Source: Allomuricauda sp. F6463D (GTDB lineage Bacteria; Bacteroidota; Bacteroidia; Flavobacteriales; Flavobacteriaceae). Taken from it: a stretch of DNA of 64,000 nucleotides. Below the pieces are notes generated by a model, which saw nothing but the letters and a program-made list of their open reading frames with translations, did not search any database and was not told where the DNA came from. The stretch spans positions 868,001-932,000 of the forward strand of contig NZ_JALKAN010000002.1 of the NCBI RefSeq assembly GCF_023015965.1. The letters run 5' to 3'. The position numbers and the translations under genes are program-made. Shown here piece after piece: positions 18,029 through 26,697 of the stretch; position 1 is the first letter of the stretch; every line of letters starts with the position of its first letter.

Positions 18029-19051
18029 ATGATGATTAAAAAATATATTCCAATGCTAATCTTGTTGGTCATGGTTTCCTGCAAACAAAGAAGCAAACTA
18101 CCAGCCATTGCACCAGATGTTATTACAGAAAAAACACCAAATGACACCGATGACCCTGCGATTTGGATCCATCCGGATGATGCATCAAAAAGTATAGTGT
18201 TTGGAACCGATAAAGACACCAATGGAGGTGTTTATGCCTTTGATCTTGATGGCAAAATCATACAGGAAAAATCCATTAAAAACATCCAAAGACCCAATAA
18301 TGTGGATTTGGAATATGGTTTTCAGCTGAACGATTCTATTACTGTTGATGTGATTGCATTCACTGAACGGGAAAAACAACAGATCAGATTGTTTTCCGTA
18401 CCCGATATGAAGCCACTGGATGGTGGTGGATTCCCTGTTTTCGAAGATGAAACCGATGTAGAGCAACGTTTAGCTATGGGAATCAGTTTGTACAAGTCTC
18501 CTAAAGATTCATCTGTTTATGCCATTGTGGGCAGAAAAATGGGGCCAAGCGGAACTTATTTGTATCAATATAAATTTGAATCTGATTGCACAGGAGTCTC
18601 GGCCAATTTGGTTCGCAAATTTGGAAGTTTTACGGGAGGTAAAGAAATTGAGGCCATAGCCGTGGATAACGAAATGGGATACGTTTATTATTCTGACGAA
18701 GGGGAATGCATAAAAAAATACTACGCAGAACCGAGCATGGGGAACAAGGAACTTGCTTGTTTTGGTGGAGAATTGTTTTTGGATGATATAGAAGGTATAG
18801 CTATTGCCCGATACTCGAATGACGAGGGATACATTATCGTATCTGACCAACAACGGGGACAATTCAATATTTTTTCCAGGAAGAACAATAACTTTATAAA
18901 AGCCGTAAACCTGTCAACCTTGGAAACTGATGGATGTGAAGTGGTCACTGTTCCATTGAGCGATACCTTTCCAAATGGTCTTTTCGTTGCAATGAACGAT
19001 GAAAAGAACTTTTATTTTTACGATTTGAAAAAGGCTTTGGAATTGGAATAA
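18029..19051 (+). CDS. 3-phytase, beta-propeller type, lipoprotein
   Basis: The 340-residue protein carries a lipoprotein signal (LILLVMVSC, Cys about 19) and the beta-propeller phytase signature near the start: NDTDDPAIWIHPDDASKS and then GTDK, which carry calcium-binding acids. Later DIEGIAIARY and VSDQQRGQF match the propeller blades. These enzymes release phosphate from phytate in a Ca2+-dependent way. The lipid anchor places it at the outer membrane, close to the receptor made from the preceding gene. ATG at 18029 or 18032 may be used. The stop lies 3 bp from the convergent neighbour's stop. Confidence 0.9.
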   Translation: MMIKKYIPMLILLVMVSCKQRSKLPAIAPDVITEKTPNDTDDPAIWIHPDDASKSIVFGTDKDTNGGVYAFDLDGKIIQEKSIKNIQRPNNVDLEYGFQLNDSITVDVIAFTEREKQQIRLFSVPDMKPLDGGGFPVFEDETDVEQRLAMGISLYKSPKDSSVYAIVGRKMGPSGTYLYQYKFESDCTGVSANLVRKFGSFTGGKEIEAIAVDNEMGYVYYSDEGECIKKYYAEPSMGNKELACFGGELFLDDIEGIAIARYSNDEGYIIVSDQQRGQFNIFSRKNNNFIKAVNLSTLETDGCEVVTVPLSDTFPNGLFVAMNDEKNFYFYDLKKALELE

Positions 19052-19054
19052 AGT

Positions 19055-20167
19055 TTAGAATGTTAGTTTACGTTTTCTGGCAGTAATTTCCCAAGTGTTT
19101 ATTTTTTTACCATTCTTGATTACGGAAACTTCATCATGTAGATTTATTGTGGGACAAATGTGGTAAGGGATGCTATATAGGACATCACCGATTTTATATT
19201 TGTCCCAATTTTTTACCCTGATCACACCGTGCTCCTCACTTTGTGAAAGCAATTCATAATCTTCCAAGTTTAAGAATTTTACCCGTTTGTCAATCGGATT
19301 TTCCGCTGCCACGGATTTATGTCCTAAATCCACAGTAATAATTCCATTTGTTGGTTTAGAGATGATACGAGTAATCAAAAGAGCGGCATGTTTAAAGTTT
19401 TGTTCCGATAATTTTTCATCATATCCCCAATCCCAAAGTACACAGGTACCGGGGCTTGTGATTCTCTTTTCTTGTAACAGGTGTGTTGTGAACGAGGGTG
19501 TTCCTCCACATATCAATTCAGCTGCGGGATAGTCGATTCTAAGAGCTTCAAAATAAATTTCCACATCTTTCATGCCTTTTTCTATTTTTTCTTTTCTTTC
19601 AACAAAATCTACATCCCTTAGATGGCCATCATAAGAATGCAATCCTTTAAAAATTAAAAAATCGCATATTTTGAAATACACAATTAAATCGTCCAACCCT
19701 GGACCGATTTCAATCCCCGAACGATTCATTCCGTTGTTTATATCAATATAAATATTGACAGTAAGTTTTTTTTCTTTTGCTTTTTGGTTTAAAAGCTCCG
19801 CGCTGTCCACATTATCCACAATTGTTGAAAAAGTAGTGTTTGGAAAGTGTCCTATCAAGCTAAGAAAGCGATCAATTTTAGGTCCGACAAGTTGATGGGC
19901 AATCAATACCGAATTGGCACCGGCTTCAGCGGCAATTTCAGCTTCGGAAATAGTGGAGGCCTTAAAATTCGAGATCCCTGATGACAACAAAAGCTCCATA
20001 ACCTTGGGCATTTTGTTTGTTTTGATATGCGGCATCAATCTTTCGGTTTTTCCATTAACAAGAGAAACCATCTCATTTATATTATACTTGACGTGTTCTA
20101 CATACAGTGCTATTGAAGGGGAATCCACTGCCTCTATATTGTGTACGGAGTACCAATTATTTTCCAT
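19055..20167 (-). CDS. D-threonine aldolase / D-serine dehydratase family PLP enzyme
   Basis: The 370-residue protein has an alanine-racemase-like PLP barrel with the Schiff-base lysine in MPHIKTNK (K49) and a C-terminal metal site in SIPYHICPTINL (H336-x-C338). The family cleaves D-threonine-type beta-hydroxy amino acids or dehydrates D-serine with a divalent metal. As recalled from solved members, an H-x-C metal pair is the arrangement of eukaryotic-type D-serine dehydratase and H-x-D that of D-threonine aldolase, so dehydratase chemistry is worth considering. The substrate is not proven. It appears monocistronic, convergent with the phytase. Confidence 0.85.
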   Translation of the reverse strand: MENNWYSVHNIEAVDSPSIALYVEHVKYNINEMVSLVNGKTERLMPHIKTNKMPKVMELLLSSGISNFKASTISEAEIAAEAGANSVLIAHQLVGPKIDRFLSLIGHFPNTTFSTIVDNVDSAELLNQKAKEKKLTVNIYIDINNGMNRSGIEIGPGLDDLIVYFKICDFLIFKGLHSYDGHLRDVDFVERKEKIEKGMKDVEIYFEALRIDYPAAELICGGTPSFTTHLLQEKRITSPGTCVLWDWGYDEKLSEQNFKHAALLITRIISKPTNGIITVDLGHKSVAAENPIDKRVKFLNLEDYELLSQSEEHGVIRVKNWDKYKIGDVLYSIPYHICPTINLHDEVSVIKNGKKINTWEITARKRKLTF

Positions 20168-20323
20168 GTTTTTATTGATTTAATCAACTAAAGGTAACAA
20201 TCAGTTTGAAACTATAGAAGTGTTCGAAGTCGGAATTTTATTTTGTTGGAACCTCTTTTCAAAATCAATATCTGATGAAATTCTTTTTGTAGTTTTAAAA
20301 CTATTAACCATAAATCTTATATC

Positions 20324-20902
20324 ATGAAAAAAGTAATTATTTCATCGTTACTTGCCTGCTCTATTTTATTCACAAGCTGCTTAGGCTCTTTTAGCGCGTT
20401 CAATAATTTAAAAGATTGGAACCAAGGATTAACGGACAGTAAATTTTTGGACAACCTTATTTTTTGGGGATTGAATATTGTTCCCGTCTATGGCCTGTTC
20501 TTTTTGGGTGATGCCATTATTTTCAATGTTATCGAGTTCTGGTCGGGATCCAATCCCATTGCCATGAAAGATGGAGAATCCGAGACCCAAATGGTGGAGC
20601 ACGATGGCAATAACTTTGAGATGATCGCAACTAAAAACAGAATTGAGGTCACTGTTGTTGCGGGTTCAAAGAAAGGGAAGAAAATCGATTTGGTTTATAA
20701 ACCAGATGAAAAGTCTTGGAACGCTGTTCGTCCCAATGGAGAGATAATTAAATTATCTTCTTTTGAAGAAGGGTTCTATATTGTTTACATGCCAAATGGT
20801 GAAGAAGTCAAAATAGACCCAATGAGTACAAGGGAGGAAGGATTAGCCCTTATAAAAGAAAGAGACACCTATTATTACAACGAATCTCTTTTGGCCGAGT
20901 AG
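20324..20902 (+). CDS. DUF3332 family lipoprotein
   Basis: The 192-residue protein has a lipobox (FTSC, Cys19), a hydrophobic segment around residues 47-75 (LIFWGLNIVPVYGLFFLGDA), and a C-terminal beta-rich part with repeated charged turns. DUF3332 proteins are small envelope lipoproteins of unknown function in Bacteroidota and Proteobacteria. It is a single-gene unit with its own strong terminator at 20921-20958, convergent with ahcY. Confidence 0.85.
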   Translation: MKKVIISSLLACSILFTSCLGSFSAFNNLKDWNQGLTDSKFLDNLIFWGLNIVPVYGLFFLGDAIIFNVIEFWSGSNPIAMKDGESETQMVEHDGNNFEMIATKNRIEVTVVAGSKKGKKIDLVYKPDEKSWNAVRPNGEIIKLSSFEEGFYIVYMPNGEEVKIDPMSTREEGLALIKERDTYYYNESLLAE

Positions 20903-20920
20903 TATAAAATATAATTGGTC

Positions 20921-20958
20921 ATAAAAAAACCCATGGCAAACACCATGGGTTTTTTTAT
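20921..20958. terminator. Bidirectional terminator between DUF3332 and ahcY
   Basis: A perfect 16-bp stem (20921-20936 with 20943-20958) with a 6-nt loop has A and T runs in the arms, so it serves both converging genes. Confidence 0.92.
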
Positions 20959-20971
20959 ACTGCTTAAACTC

Positions 20972-22288
20972 TTAGTATCGATAGTATTCGGGTTTAAAAG
21001 GCCCTTCTACTTTTACCCCAATATACGCTGCTTGTTCTTCGTTAAGTTCCGTTAGTTCAGCACCAAGGCGAGATAAATGTAACTTGGCCACTTTCTCATC
21101 CAAATGCTTTGGAAGCATATATACTTCATTTGCGTACTTATCACTGTTGTTCCAAAGTTCAATCTGTGCCAAGGTCTGGTTGGTGAAGGAGTTGCTCATT
21201 ACAAAACTAGGATGGCCAGTGGCACAACCCAAGTTAACCAATCTTCCTTCCGCCAGAATAACAATATCCTTGCCATCCACAGTGTACTTGTCTACTTGAG
21301 GTTTAATTTCATCTTTCGTATCACCATAAGCTCCGTTCAACCAAGCCATATCTATTTCATTATCAAAATGACCAATGTTACAAACAATGGCTTTATCCTT
21401 TAAAGCTCTAAAGTGTTCTTCACGAATAATGTCTTTATTACCTGTTGTGGTGATAACAATATCCGCATTGGGCACCACGGTTTCCAATTTTTTCACTTCA
21501 AAACCGTCCATGCAAGCCTGTAGGGCACAAATGGGGTCTATCTCCGTAACGGTAACAATGGAACCAGCTCCGCGGAAAGAAGCAGCAGTTCCTTTACCCA
21601 CATCACCGTAACCGGCAACTACAACACGTTTTCCGGCCAACATAGTATCCGTAGCCCTGCGAATGGCATCCACCGCACTTTCTCTACACCCATATTTATT
21701 ATCAAATTTGGATTTCGTCACAGAATCGTTCACATTGATGGCGGGCATGGGAAGCGTTCCCTTTTTCATTCGCTCGTACAAACGGTGTACTCCGGTGGTT
21801 GTCTCTTCGGACAATCCTTTTACGCCAGCGGCCAATTCCGGATATTGATCTAAAACCATGTTGGTGAGATCACCACCATCATCCAAGATCATGTTCAACG
21901 GTTTTCTTTCTTCTCCAAAGAACAAAGTTTGCTCAATGCACCAATCAAATTCCTCCTCGTTCATGCCTTTCCATGCATAAACCGGAATACCAGCTGCTGC
22001 AATGGCTGCTGCGGCATGATCTTGTGTGGAAAAGATATTGCAAGAGCTCCAGGTTACCTCTGCTCCAAGAGCCACCAAGGTCTCAATTAAAACAGCAGTT
22101 TGGATCGTCATGTGAAGACAACCGGCAATCCTTGCACCCTTTAGAGGTTGTTGGCTCCCATATTCTTCGCGCAATGCCATAAGTCCCGGCATTTCGGCTT
22201 CGGCAAGCTCAATTTCTTTTCTTCCCCAATCGGCAAGAGAGATATCCTTTACTTTGTAAGGTACATATGGAATTGTCTTTGTGCTCAT
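20972..22288 (-). CDS. ahcY: Adenosylhomocysteinase
   Basis: The enzyme hydrolyses S-adenosylhomocysteine to adenosine and homocysteine in the methyl cycle. The 438-residue protein shows the substrate-site stretch [20 protein letters not shown], the NAD+-binding glycine-rich loop [10 protein letters not shown], and the C-terminal [14 protein letters not shown] ending in the conserved Lys/Tyr region (PFKPEYYRY). Length and motifs are complete. A TATCTTTG -7 element (minus strand, 22333-22340) lies 45 bp upstream in the region shared with the divergent phosphopantetheinyl transferase gene. Confidence 0.98.
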   Translation of the reverse strand: MSTKTIPYVPYKVKDISLADWGRKEIELAEAEMPGLMALREEYGSQQPLKGARIAGCLHMTIQTAVLIETLVALGAEVTWSSCNIFSTQDHAAAAIAAAGIPVYAWKGMNEEEFDWCIEQTLFFGEERKPLNMILDDGGDLTNMVLDQYPELAAGVKGLSEETTTGVHRLYERMKKGTLPMPAINVNDSVTKSKFDNKYGCRESAVDAIRRATDTMLAGKRVVVAGYGDVGKGTAASFRGAGSIVTVTEIDPICALQACMDGFEVKKLETVVPNADIVITTTGNKDIIREEHFRALKDKAIVCNIGHFDNEIDMAWLNGAYGDTKDEIKPQVDKYTVDGKDIVILAEGRLVNLGCATGHPSFVMSNSFTNQTLAQIELWNNSDKYANEVYMLPKHLDEKVAKLHLSRLGAELTELNEEQAAYIGVKVEGPFKPEYYRY

Positions 22289-22362
22289 ACTTTATATAAA
22301 TTTACTTTTGTAGCTTCGCTTAAATAGTGCGACAAAGATACAAATTCACTTAACTTTAGTTG

Positions 22363-23004
22363 ATGCCCGTTTACAAAACAATAACAGTTTCTCCAACCAC
22401 TAAAGTGTATATCTGGAAGGTTACCGAGCCAGAGGCTGAACTTTCTAAAGATGTGGAGCTTACATTGCATTGCCAAAAGCGAATGGATGGTATGAAATCC
22501 GAGTCGCACCGAAGAGCATTTTTAAGCATTAGGCACCTCTTGGCAGTGGCAGGTTATGTAGATCATGATCTGTATTATGATGATTTTGGGAAGCCCCATC
22601 TAAAAGATGGAAAATATATTTCAATTACACATTCGCACAACTTTACCGGGATTATTATAAGCGAAACCGATGCGGTGGGGATTGATATTGAGATGCAACG
22701 TGATAAAATACTTCGAATAGCACACAAATTCACCCCAATTCAAGAATATAAAACCTTGGCCAATTCCGAAGCCATAATTAGAAAGCTAACCATTGTTTGG
22801 GGTGCCAAGGAGTCCCTTTACAAAATCTACGCACAACAAGGGCTCAGTTTTTTACGTCATATAAATGTCATGGATTTTACTTTTGAAGACACTAGAACAG
22901 TGGCTGAAATACTATATCAAGGGGAAAAATCGCACTACGAAATTGAATTTTTGGAATTTGAAGGTTTTACCTGTGTTTATGCTCTTAAAATGATGGGTGG
23001 ATAA
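22363..23004 (+). CDS. 4'-phosphopantetheinyl transferase superfamily protein
   Basis: The 213-residue enzyme transfers phosphopantetheine from CoA to carrier proteins. It shows the two metal/CoA signatures of the Sfp type: VGIDIE (around residue 104) and WGAKESLYK (around 146-154), plus the upstream SITHS motif. Sfp-type enzymes act on fatty acid, polyketide or peptide synthases; no such synthase is in the window. The start is ATG 22363 rather than the in-frame TTG one codon earlier. It precedes the thiamine-related genes by 41 bp and may be co-transcribed with them. Confidence 0.9.
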   Translation: MPVYKTITVSPTTKVYIWKVTEPEAELSKDVELTLHCQKRMDGMKSESHRRAFLSIRHLLAVAGYVDHDLYYDDFGKPHLKDGKYISITHSHNFTGIIISETDAVGIDIEMQRDKILRIAHKFTPIQEYKTLANSEAIIRKLTIVWGAKESLYKIYAQQGLSFLRHINVMDFTFEDTRTVAEILYQGEKSHYEIEFLEFEGFTCVYALKMMGG

Positions 23005-23045
23005 GCATCCGTTTTTGTAGTTTTACATCGAAAACCAAATTGCCC

Positions 23046-23306
23046 ATGAAAATATCCGTTGAACTTACCTTATCTCCACTACAGGATGATTTTGAAGCAC
23101 CAATCATTGAGTTTATAAAAAAGTTACGGAATTCTGGGCTTACGGTTTTAGAAAACCCCTTGAGTACACAGGTGTTTGGTGATTACGACAAAGTAATGGA
23201 GCTGCTTAATTCCGAGATTAAGGAAAGTTTCAAAAACTTGGACCATGTAGTGCTGACCATGAAAGTGGTGAAATCTGACAGAAGTGACTATGAACCCCAT
23301 TTTTGA
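23046..23306 (+). CDS. Thiamine-binding protein, YkoF/MTH1187 family
   Basis: The 86-residue protein (from ATG 23046) begins MKISVELTLSPL and has the ferredoxin-like beta-alpha-beta pattern of the MTH1187/YkoF family (PF01910), which binds thiamine or its pyrimidine moiety. The next gene is a PnuC-type vitamin transporter overlapping this one by 17 bp, and a TPP-riboswitch-controlled receptor lies 7 kb downstream. Together these support a role in thiamine salvage. Ligand binding itself is not shown. Confidence 0.82.
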   Translation: MKISVELTLSPLQDDFEAPIIEFIKKLRNSGLTVLENPLSTQVFGDYDKVMELLNSEIKESFKNLDHVVLTMKVVKSDRSDYEPHF

Positions 23307-23925
23307 TTTTTTTCTTGGTCCATATGAAGACCGGGAATTCTCTTTGATTATTTTAGAAGCGACTGCATTTTTCTTCGGAATCGCAAGTGTGTTGTATGCT
23401 AAAAAAGAAGATATTTTAGTGTATCCCACGGGTCTGATCGCAACGGTGATTACTACCTATATATTTTTGGTGGATAGTTTGTTTGGGGATATGATGATGA
23501 ATTTCTATTATTCCATAATGAGTATTTATGGCTGGTGGAATTGGGCAAGGAGAAAAAATGACAGACAGTTTGCTGTACAGATTACACGAACTAATACCAA
23601 GGAAAAATGGATAGGCTTTGGGTTCTTTTTACTTACCATGTTGGTTACCTATGGGGTCTACAAAGTATTTGGAGCTGAAATAGGTCCCACCAATTATGTG
23701 GATATTTTTACCTCAGGAATTTTTTTCACAGCAATGTGGTACATGGCCAATAAAAAATTGGAAAACTGGACCCTTTGGATATTGGGTGATTTAATAACTG
23801 TACCTTTGTACGCATATAGGGGATGGGGTATGTTCTCTTTGCAATACCTCATTTTTACTGTATTGGCAATACAGGGATATCTCGCATGGAAGAAAAACTT
23901 GGGCAAGAGCCTACAAACCTCATAA
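23290..23925 (+). CDS. pnuT: PnuC-family vitamin transporter (probably PnuT, thiamine)
   Basis: The 211-residue membrane protein has about seven hydrophobic helices and the PnuC hallmarks YPTGLIATVI, YGWWNWARR, and the C-terminal GDLITVPLYAYRGW. PnuC-type facilitators move nicotinamide riboside or thiamine, trapped afterwards by phosphorylation. Overlap with the thiamine-binding protein gene favours thiamine. The downstream NadR-like kinase leaves nicotinamide riboside open. The start is taken as ATG 23290; a GTG at 23284 is in frame. The end overlaps the kinase gene by 40 bp. Confidence 0.85.
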   Translation: MNPIFDFFLGPYEDREFSLIILEATAFFFGIASVLYAKKEDILVYPTGLIATVITTYIFLVDSLFGDMMMNFYYSIMSIYGWWNWARRKNDRQFAVQITRTNTKEKWIGFGFFLLTMLVTYGVYKVFGAEIGPTNYVDIFTSGIFFTAMWYMANKKLENWTLWILGDLITVPLYAYRGWGMFSLQYLIFTVLAIQGYLAWKKNLGKSLQTS

Positions 23926-24443
23926 AAGTTGTCCTTTTTGGACCTGAATCCACAGGGAAAACAACCTTGGCGAAACAATTGGCCGCGCACTACAACACGG
24001 AATGGGTGCCGGAGTATGCGCGCGAATATCTTCAAGATAAATGGGATAGAGAAAATAAAACCTGTGAACCTCATGATCTTCTTCCCATAGCCTATGGCCA
24101 AATGGATTTGGAGAACAAATTGGTGAAAAATGCAAACCAAGTACTTATTTGTGATACCGACCTTTTAGAAACAAAAGTCTATTCTGAGGCTTATTATAAT
24201 AGCACTTGCGACCCACTTTTGGAAGAATATGCCTTAAAAAATACTTACGACCTATATTTTTTGACAAATATTGATACCCCTTGGGTTGCAGATGATTTGA
24301 GAGACAAGCCGGATGAAAGAGAACGAATGTTTATGTATTTCAAAGAGGCGTTGTTGAAAAACAATAGGAAATTCATAATTTTAAGTGGAGATAAAGCATC
24401 AAGGCTTTCCACAGCAATAAAACACATAGATAAACTTCTCTAA
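23886..24443 (+). CDS. NadR-like P-loop kinase (AAA_28), vitamin phosphorylating
   Basis: The 185-residue protein has a Walker A loop GPESTGKTTLAKQL (about 18-31), the WVPEYAREYL motif shared with the NadR ribosylnicotinamide kinase domain, and CDTDLLET (Walker B). Kinases of this type phosphorylate nicotinamide riboside, and linked versions may phosphorylate thiamine. The gene overlaps the transporter by 40 bp, so transport and trapping look coupled. The start ATG 23886 restores the family N-terminus; upstream in-frame codons belong to the transporter. Substrate unresolved. Confidence 0.82.
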   Translation: MEEKLGQEPTNLIKVVLFGPESTGKTTLAKQLAAHYNTEWVPEYAREYLQDKWDRENKTCEPHDLLPIAYGQMDLENKLVKNANQVLICDTDLLETKVYSEAYYNSTCDPLLEEYALKNTYDLYFLTNIDTPWVADDLRDKPDERERMFMYFKEALLKNNRKFIILSGDKASRLSTAIKHIDKLL

Positions 24444-24447
24444 AAAC

Positions 24448-25986
24448 ATGATAGAATTAAGTTCTAAAGACTTGGAACAATTGGATTCCAAAGGAATTTC
24501 CAAAGAAAAAGTAAATACCCAAATACAAACATTTAAAGAGGGCATTCCTTTTGTGCAGCTATTCCAAGCAGCTGTGGTAGGTAATGGTATCCTAAGGTTT
24601 TCCAAAAAAGAGCAACTGGAGCTCATTCAGTATTTTGAAAATAATAGGGGAAGTCTTGAGTTGTTAAAATTTGTACCGGCATCGGGTGCGGCATCAAGGA
24701 TGTTCAAGGCCATGTTCAATTTTTTGGATAGCTATAATTCATCCAAAGAAAAATTATCGGAATATATAGAACGTACTGGAGATAAAGATGTACAAGAATT
24801 TACCGAAAACCTTGTCAAGTTTCCATTTTATGAACTGATAATGGAAAAAATAAGGGGCAAGACTGCGAGTAAAGATGAAGAAGCCTATCTTTTTGTAAAG
24901 GAAATGTTGACAGAGAATGGACTTAATTACGGTTTTTTCCCAAAAGGATTATTACCTTTTCATACATATGAAACGGGTACAGCGACCCCGTTCGAAGAGC
25001 ATTTGAAGGAAGCCGCTCTTTATGCCAAAACAAAGGGCAGGGCCAACCTTCACTTTACGGTATCCGAACAGCATGATCAAATGTTTATCAATGAAGAGTT
25101 ATCTGTGGGTCCAAAAATCTCGAATCAAACAGAAACGGAATTCAACATTACTTATTCCAATCAAAAGCCATCAACAGACACTATTGCTGTAGATATGCAG
25201 AACCAACCTTTTAGAAACAGCGATGGTTCCATACTGTTCCGTCCAGGTGGTCATGGAGCACTCATTGAAAACCTAAACGATCAAGATGCTGATATTATCT
25301 TTATTAAAAATATCGATAATGTGGTCATAAATAAAAATTTGGAAACTGTATCCAACAGTAAAAAATTATTGGCGGGAGTGTTAAAAAAGGTTCAGACTAA
25401 GGTTTTTTCTTATGCTGACCTTATGGATAAAGGAAATGTTTCGGTAGAAAAGGCAGATGAAATCAAACTTTTTTTAGAGAAAGACCTTAATGTTCGTTTT
25501 CCAAGTAATTATGATGATTTAAGTGTATCCGAGCAAATAATGGTTTTGAATGATCGGTTAAACCGGCCAATACGTGTTTGTGGTATGGTTAAAAATGAAG
25601 GAGAACCTGGTGGAGGGCCATTTTGGATCAAAGATACCGAAGGTAAAATATCGCTCCAAATTATTGAGTCCGCACAGATTGACATGGATAATGAACAGCA
25701 GGCCAGTATTTTACAGAATTCAACTCATTTTAACCCAGTAGATTTGGTCTGTGGGGTTCGGAACCATAAGGGAGAAAAGTATAACCTATTGGATTATATA
25801 GATTCGAAACAAGGCTTTATAACTGGAAAAACAAAGGAAGGAAAGGAACTAAAAGCATTGGAGCTTCCGGGTTTATGGAACGGCGCTATGGCTTTTTGGA
25901 ACACTATTTTTGTGGAAGTACCATTGGTGACCTTTAACCCTGTTAAAACAGTGAACAACCTTTTAAAATCTTCACACCAAGCATAA
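24448..25986 (+). CDS. DUF4301 family protein (nucleotidyltransferase-like)
   Basis: The 512-residue protein contains VPASGAASRMFKAMF (about 74-88), resembling the glycine-rich loop of sugar-nucleotide transferases, and a C-terminal acidic and Gly-rich region (MVKNEGEPGGGPFW). DUF4301 is a Bacteroidota family with no established function. It starts 4 bp after the kinase gene, so it is in the same transcript as the thiamine-related genes, which suggests but does not prove a link to salvage. A terminator follows directly. Confidence 0.8.
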   Translation: MIELSSKDLEQLDSKGISKEKVNTQIQTFKEGIPFVQLFQAAVVGNGILRFSKKEQLELIQYFENNRGSLELLKFVPASGAASRMFKAMFNFLDSYNSSKEKLSEYIERTGDKDVQEFTENLVKFPFYELIMEKIRGKTASKDEEAYLFVKEMLTENGLNYGFFPKGLLPFHTYETGTATPFEEHLKEAALYAKTKGRANLHFTVSEQHDQMFINEELSVGPKISNQTETEFNITYSNQKPSTDTIAVDMQNQPFRNSDGSILFRPGGHGALIENLNDQDADIIFIKNIDNVVINKNLETVSNSKKLLAGVLKKVQTKVFSYADLMDKGNVSVEKADEIKLFLEKDLNVRFPSNYDDLSVSEQIMVLNDRLNRPIRVCGMVKNEGEPGGGPFWIKDTEGKISLQIIESAQIDMDNEQQASILQNSTHFNPVDLVCGVRNHKGEKYNLLDYIDSKQGFITGKTKEGKELKALELPGLWNGAMAFWNTIFVEVPLVTFNPVKTVNNLLKSSHQA

Positions 25987-26001
25987 AAGAATATAATTAT
26001 T

Positions 26002-26039
26002 AAAAAATCCGCTGCCTTTGTAGGTAGCGGATTTTTTTG
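26002..26039 (+). terminator. Intrinsic terminator of the thiamine/DUF4301 operon
   Basis: A 15-bp stem with one G-T pair (26002-26016 with about 26022-26038) ends in a run of seven T. Confidence 0.88.
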
Positions 26040-26262
26040 TTTGTGCTTATTCATTAATATAAACGTGTTGCTCAAGTAGCATTTTTGTGTAAAAATTACA
26101 CACCTTGTTTATTGTATTTCACACTTTTACACAGTGTTTAAAAATATTAAAAACACATAAAAACCTAATAATCAGTTTTTTATAACGTATCTAATACTAA
26201 TTTCAAAAACGGCACTATGTTTTCTGTTAGATAGTCAAGTTTAATAATTAAAATTATATACC

Positions 26263-26565
26263 ATGAAAAATTTAGCTTTAGCAACAGTACTATCATTTGT
26301 AGGAGTAACAGCATTTGCCAATATTGAAAGTCCTGCACATGACACAAATACCACCATTGAGATTGTAGTAGCAGATTTTGAAGAAATCAGTGTAGCTGAC
26401 CTTCCATCTGCAGTAACAGGTGCAGTGGAGTCAAATTATCCTACCGCTACAATTAGCAAAGCATACAAAAACGATAAAGATCAATATAAGCTTGATCTTA
26501 CCCTTGAAGATGGAACAACAGGATCTGTTTATGCCGATGCCGAGGGTAATTGGATAGATATGTAA
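26263..26565 (+). CDS. Small secreted PepSY-like protein
   Basis: The 100-residue protein has a signal peptide (cleavage near AFA, residue 19) and one PepSY-like/beta-lactamase-inhibitor-like unit (about 42-100: LPSAVTGAVESNYPTATI, then DGTTGSVYADAEGNW). Such proteins are common in Bacteroidota envelopes, often beside two-component systems; the function is unknown. The 223-bp region before it is very AT-rich with short inverted repeats around GTGTAAAAATTACAC (26087-26101) but no clear promoter. It is separated from the sigma-54 regulator by a strong terminator. Confidence 0.78.
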   Translation: MKNLALATVLSFVGVTAFANIESPAHDTNTTIEIVVADFEEISVADLPSAVTGAVESNYPTATISKAYKNDKDQYKLDLTLEDGTTGSVYADAEGNWIDM

Positions 26566-26601
26566 GACATCACCCCACGTTTGGTTGATTAGTTTGGTTA
26601 G

Positions 26602-26632
26602 AAAGGGGCTGCAATGGCAGCCCCTTTTTTTG
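26602..26632 (+). terminator. Intrinsic terminator after the PepSY-like gene
   Basis: A perfect 11-bp GC-rich stem (26602-26612 with 26617-26627) on a 4-nt loop is followed by T8. Confidence 0.92.
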
Positions 26633-26697
26633 TGATAATTTTATAAGTGCAGGTGCAACTGAAAAAAAGCAGGAGCCGTATATTAGATAACTGAGAT

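Noticed and set aside
26211..26226. Possible sigma-54 (-24/-12) promoter before the PepSY-like gene
   Set aside because: A GGCAC is present, but the GC expected 10 bp later is TC, so the site is not convincing.
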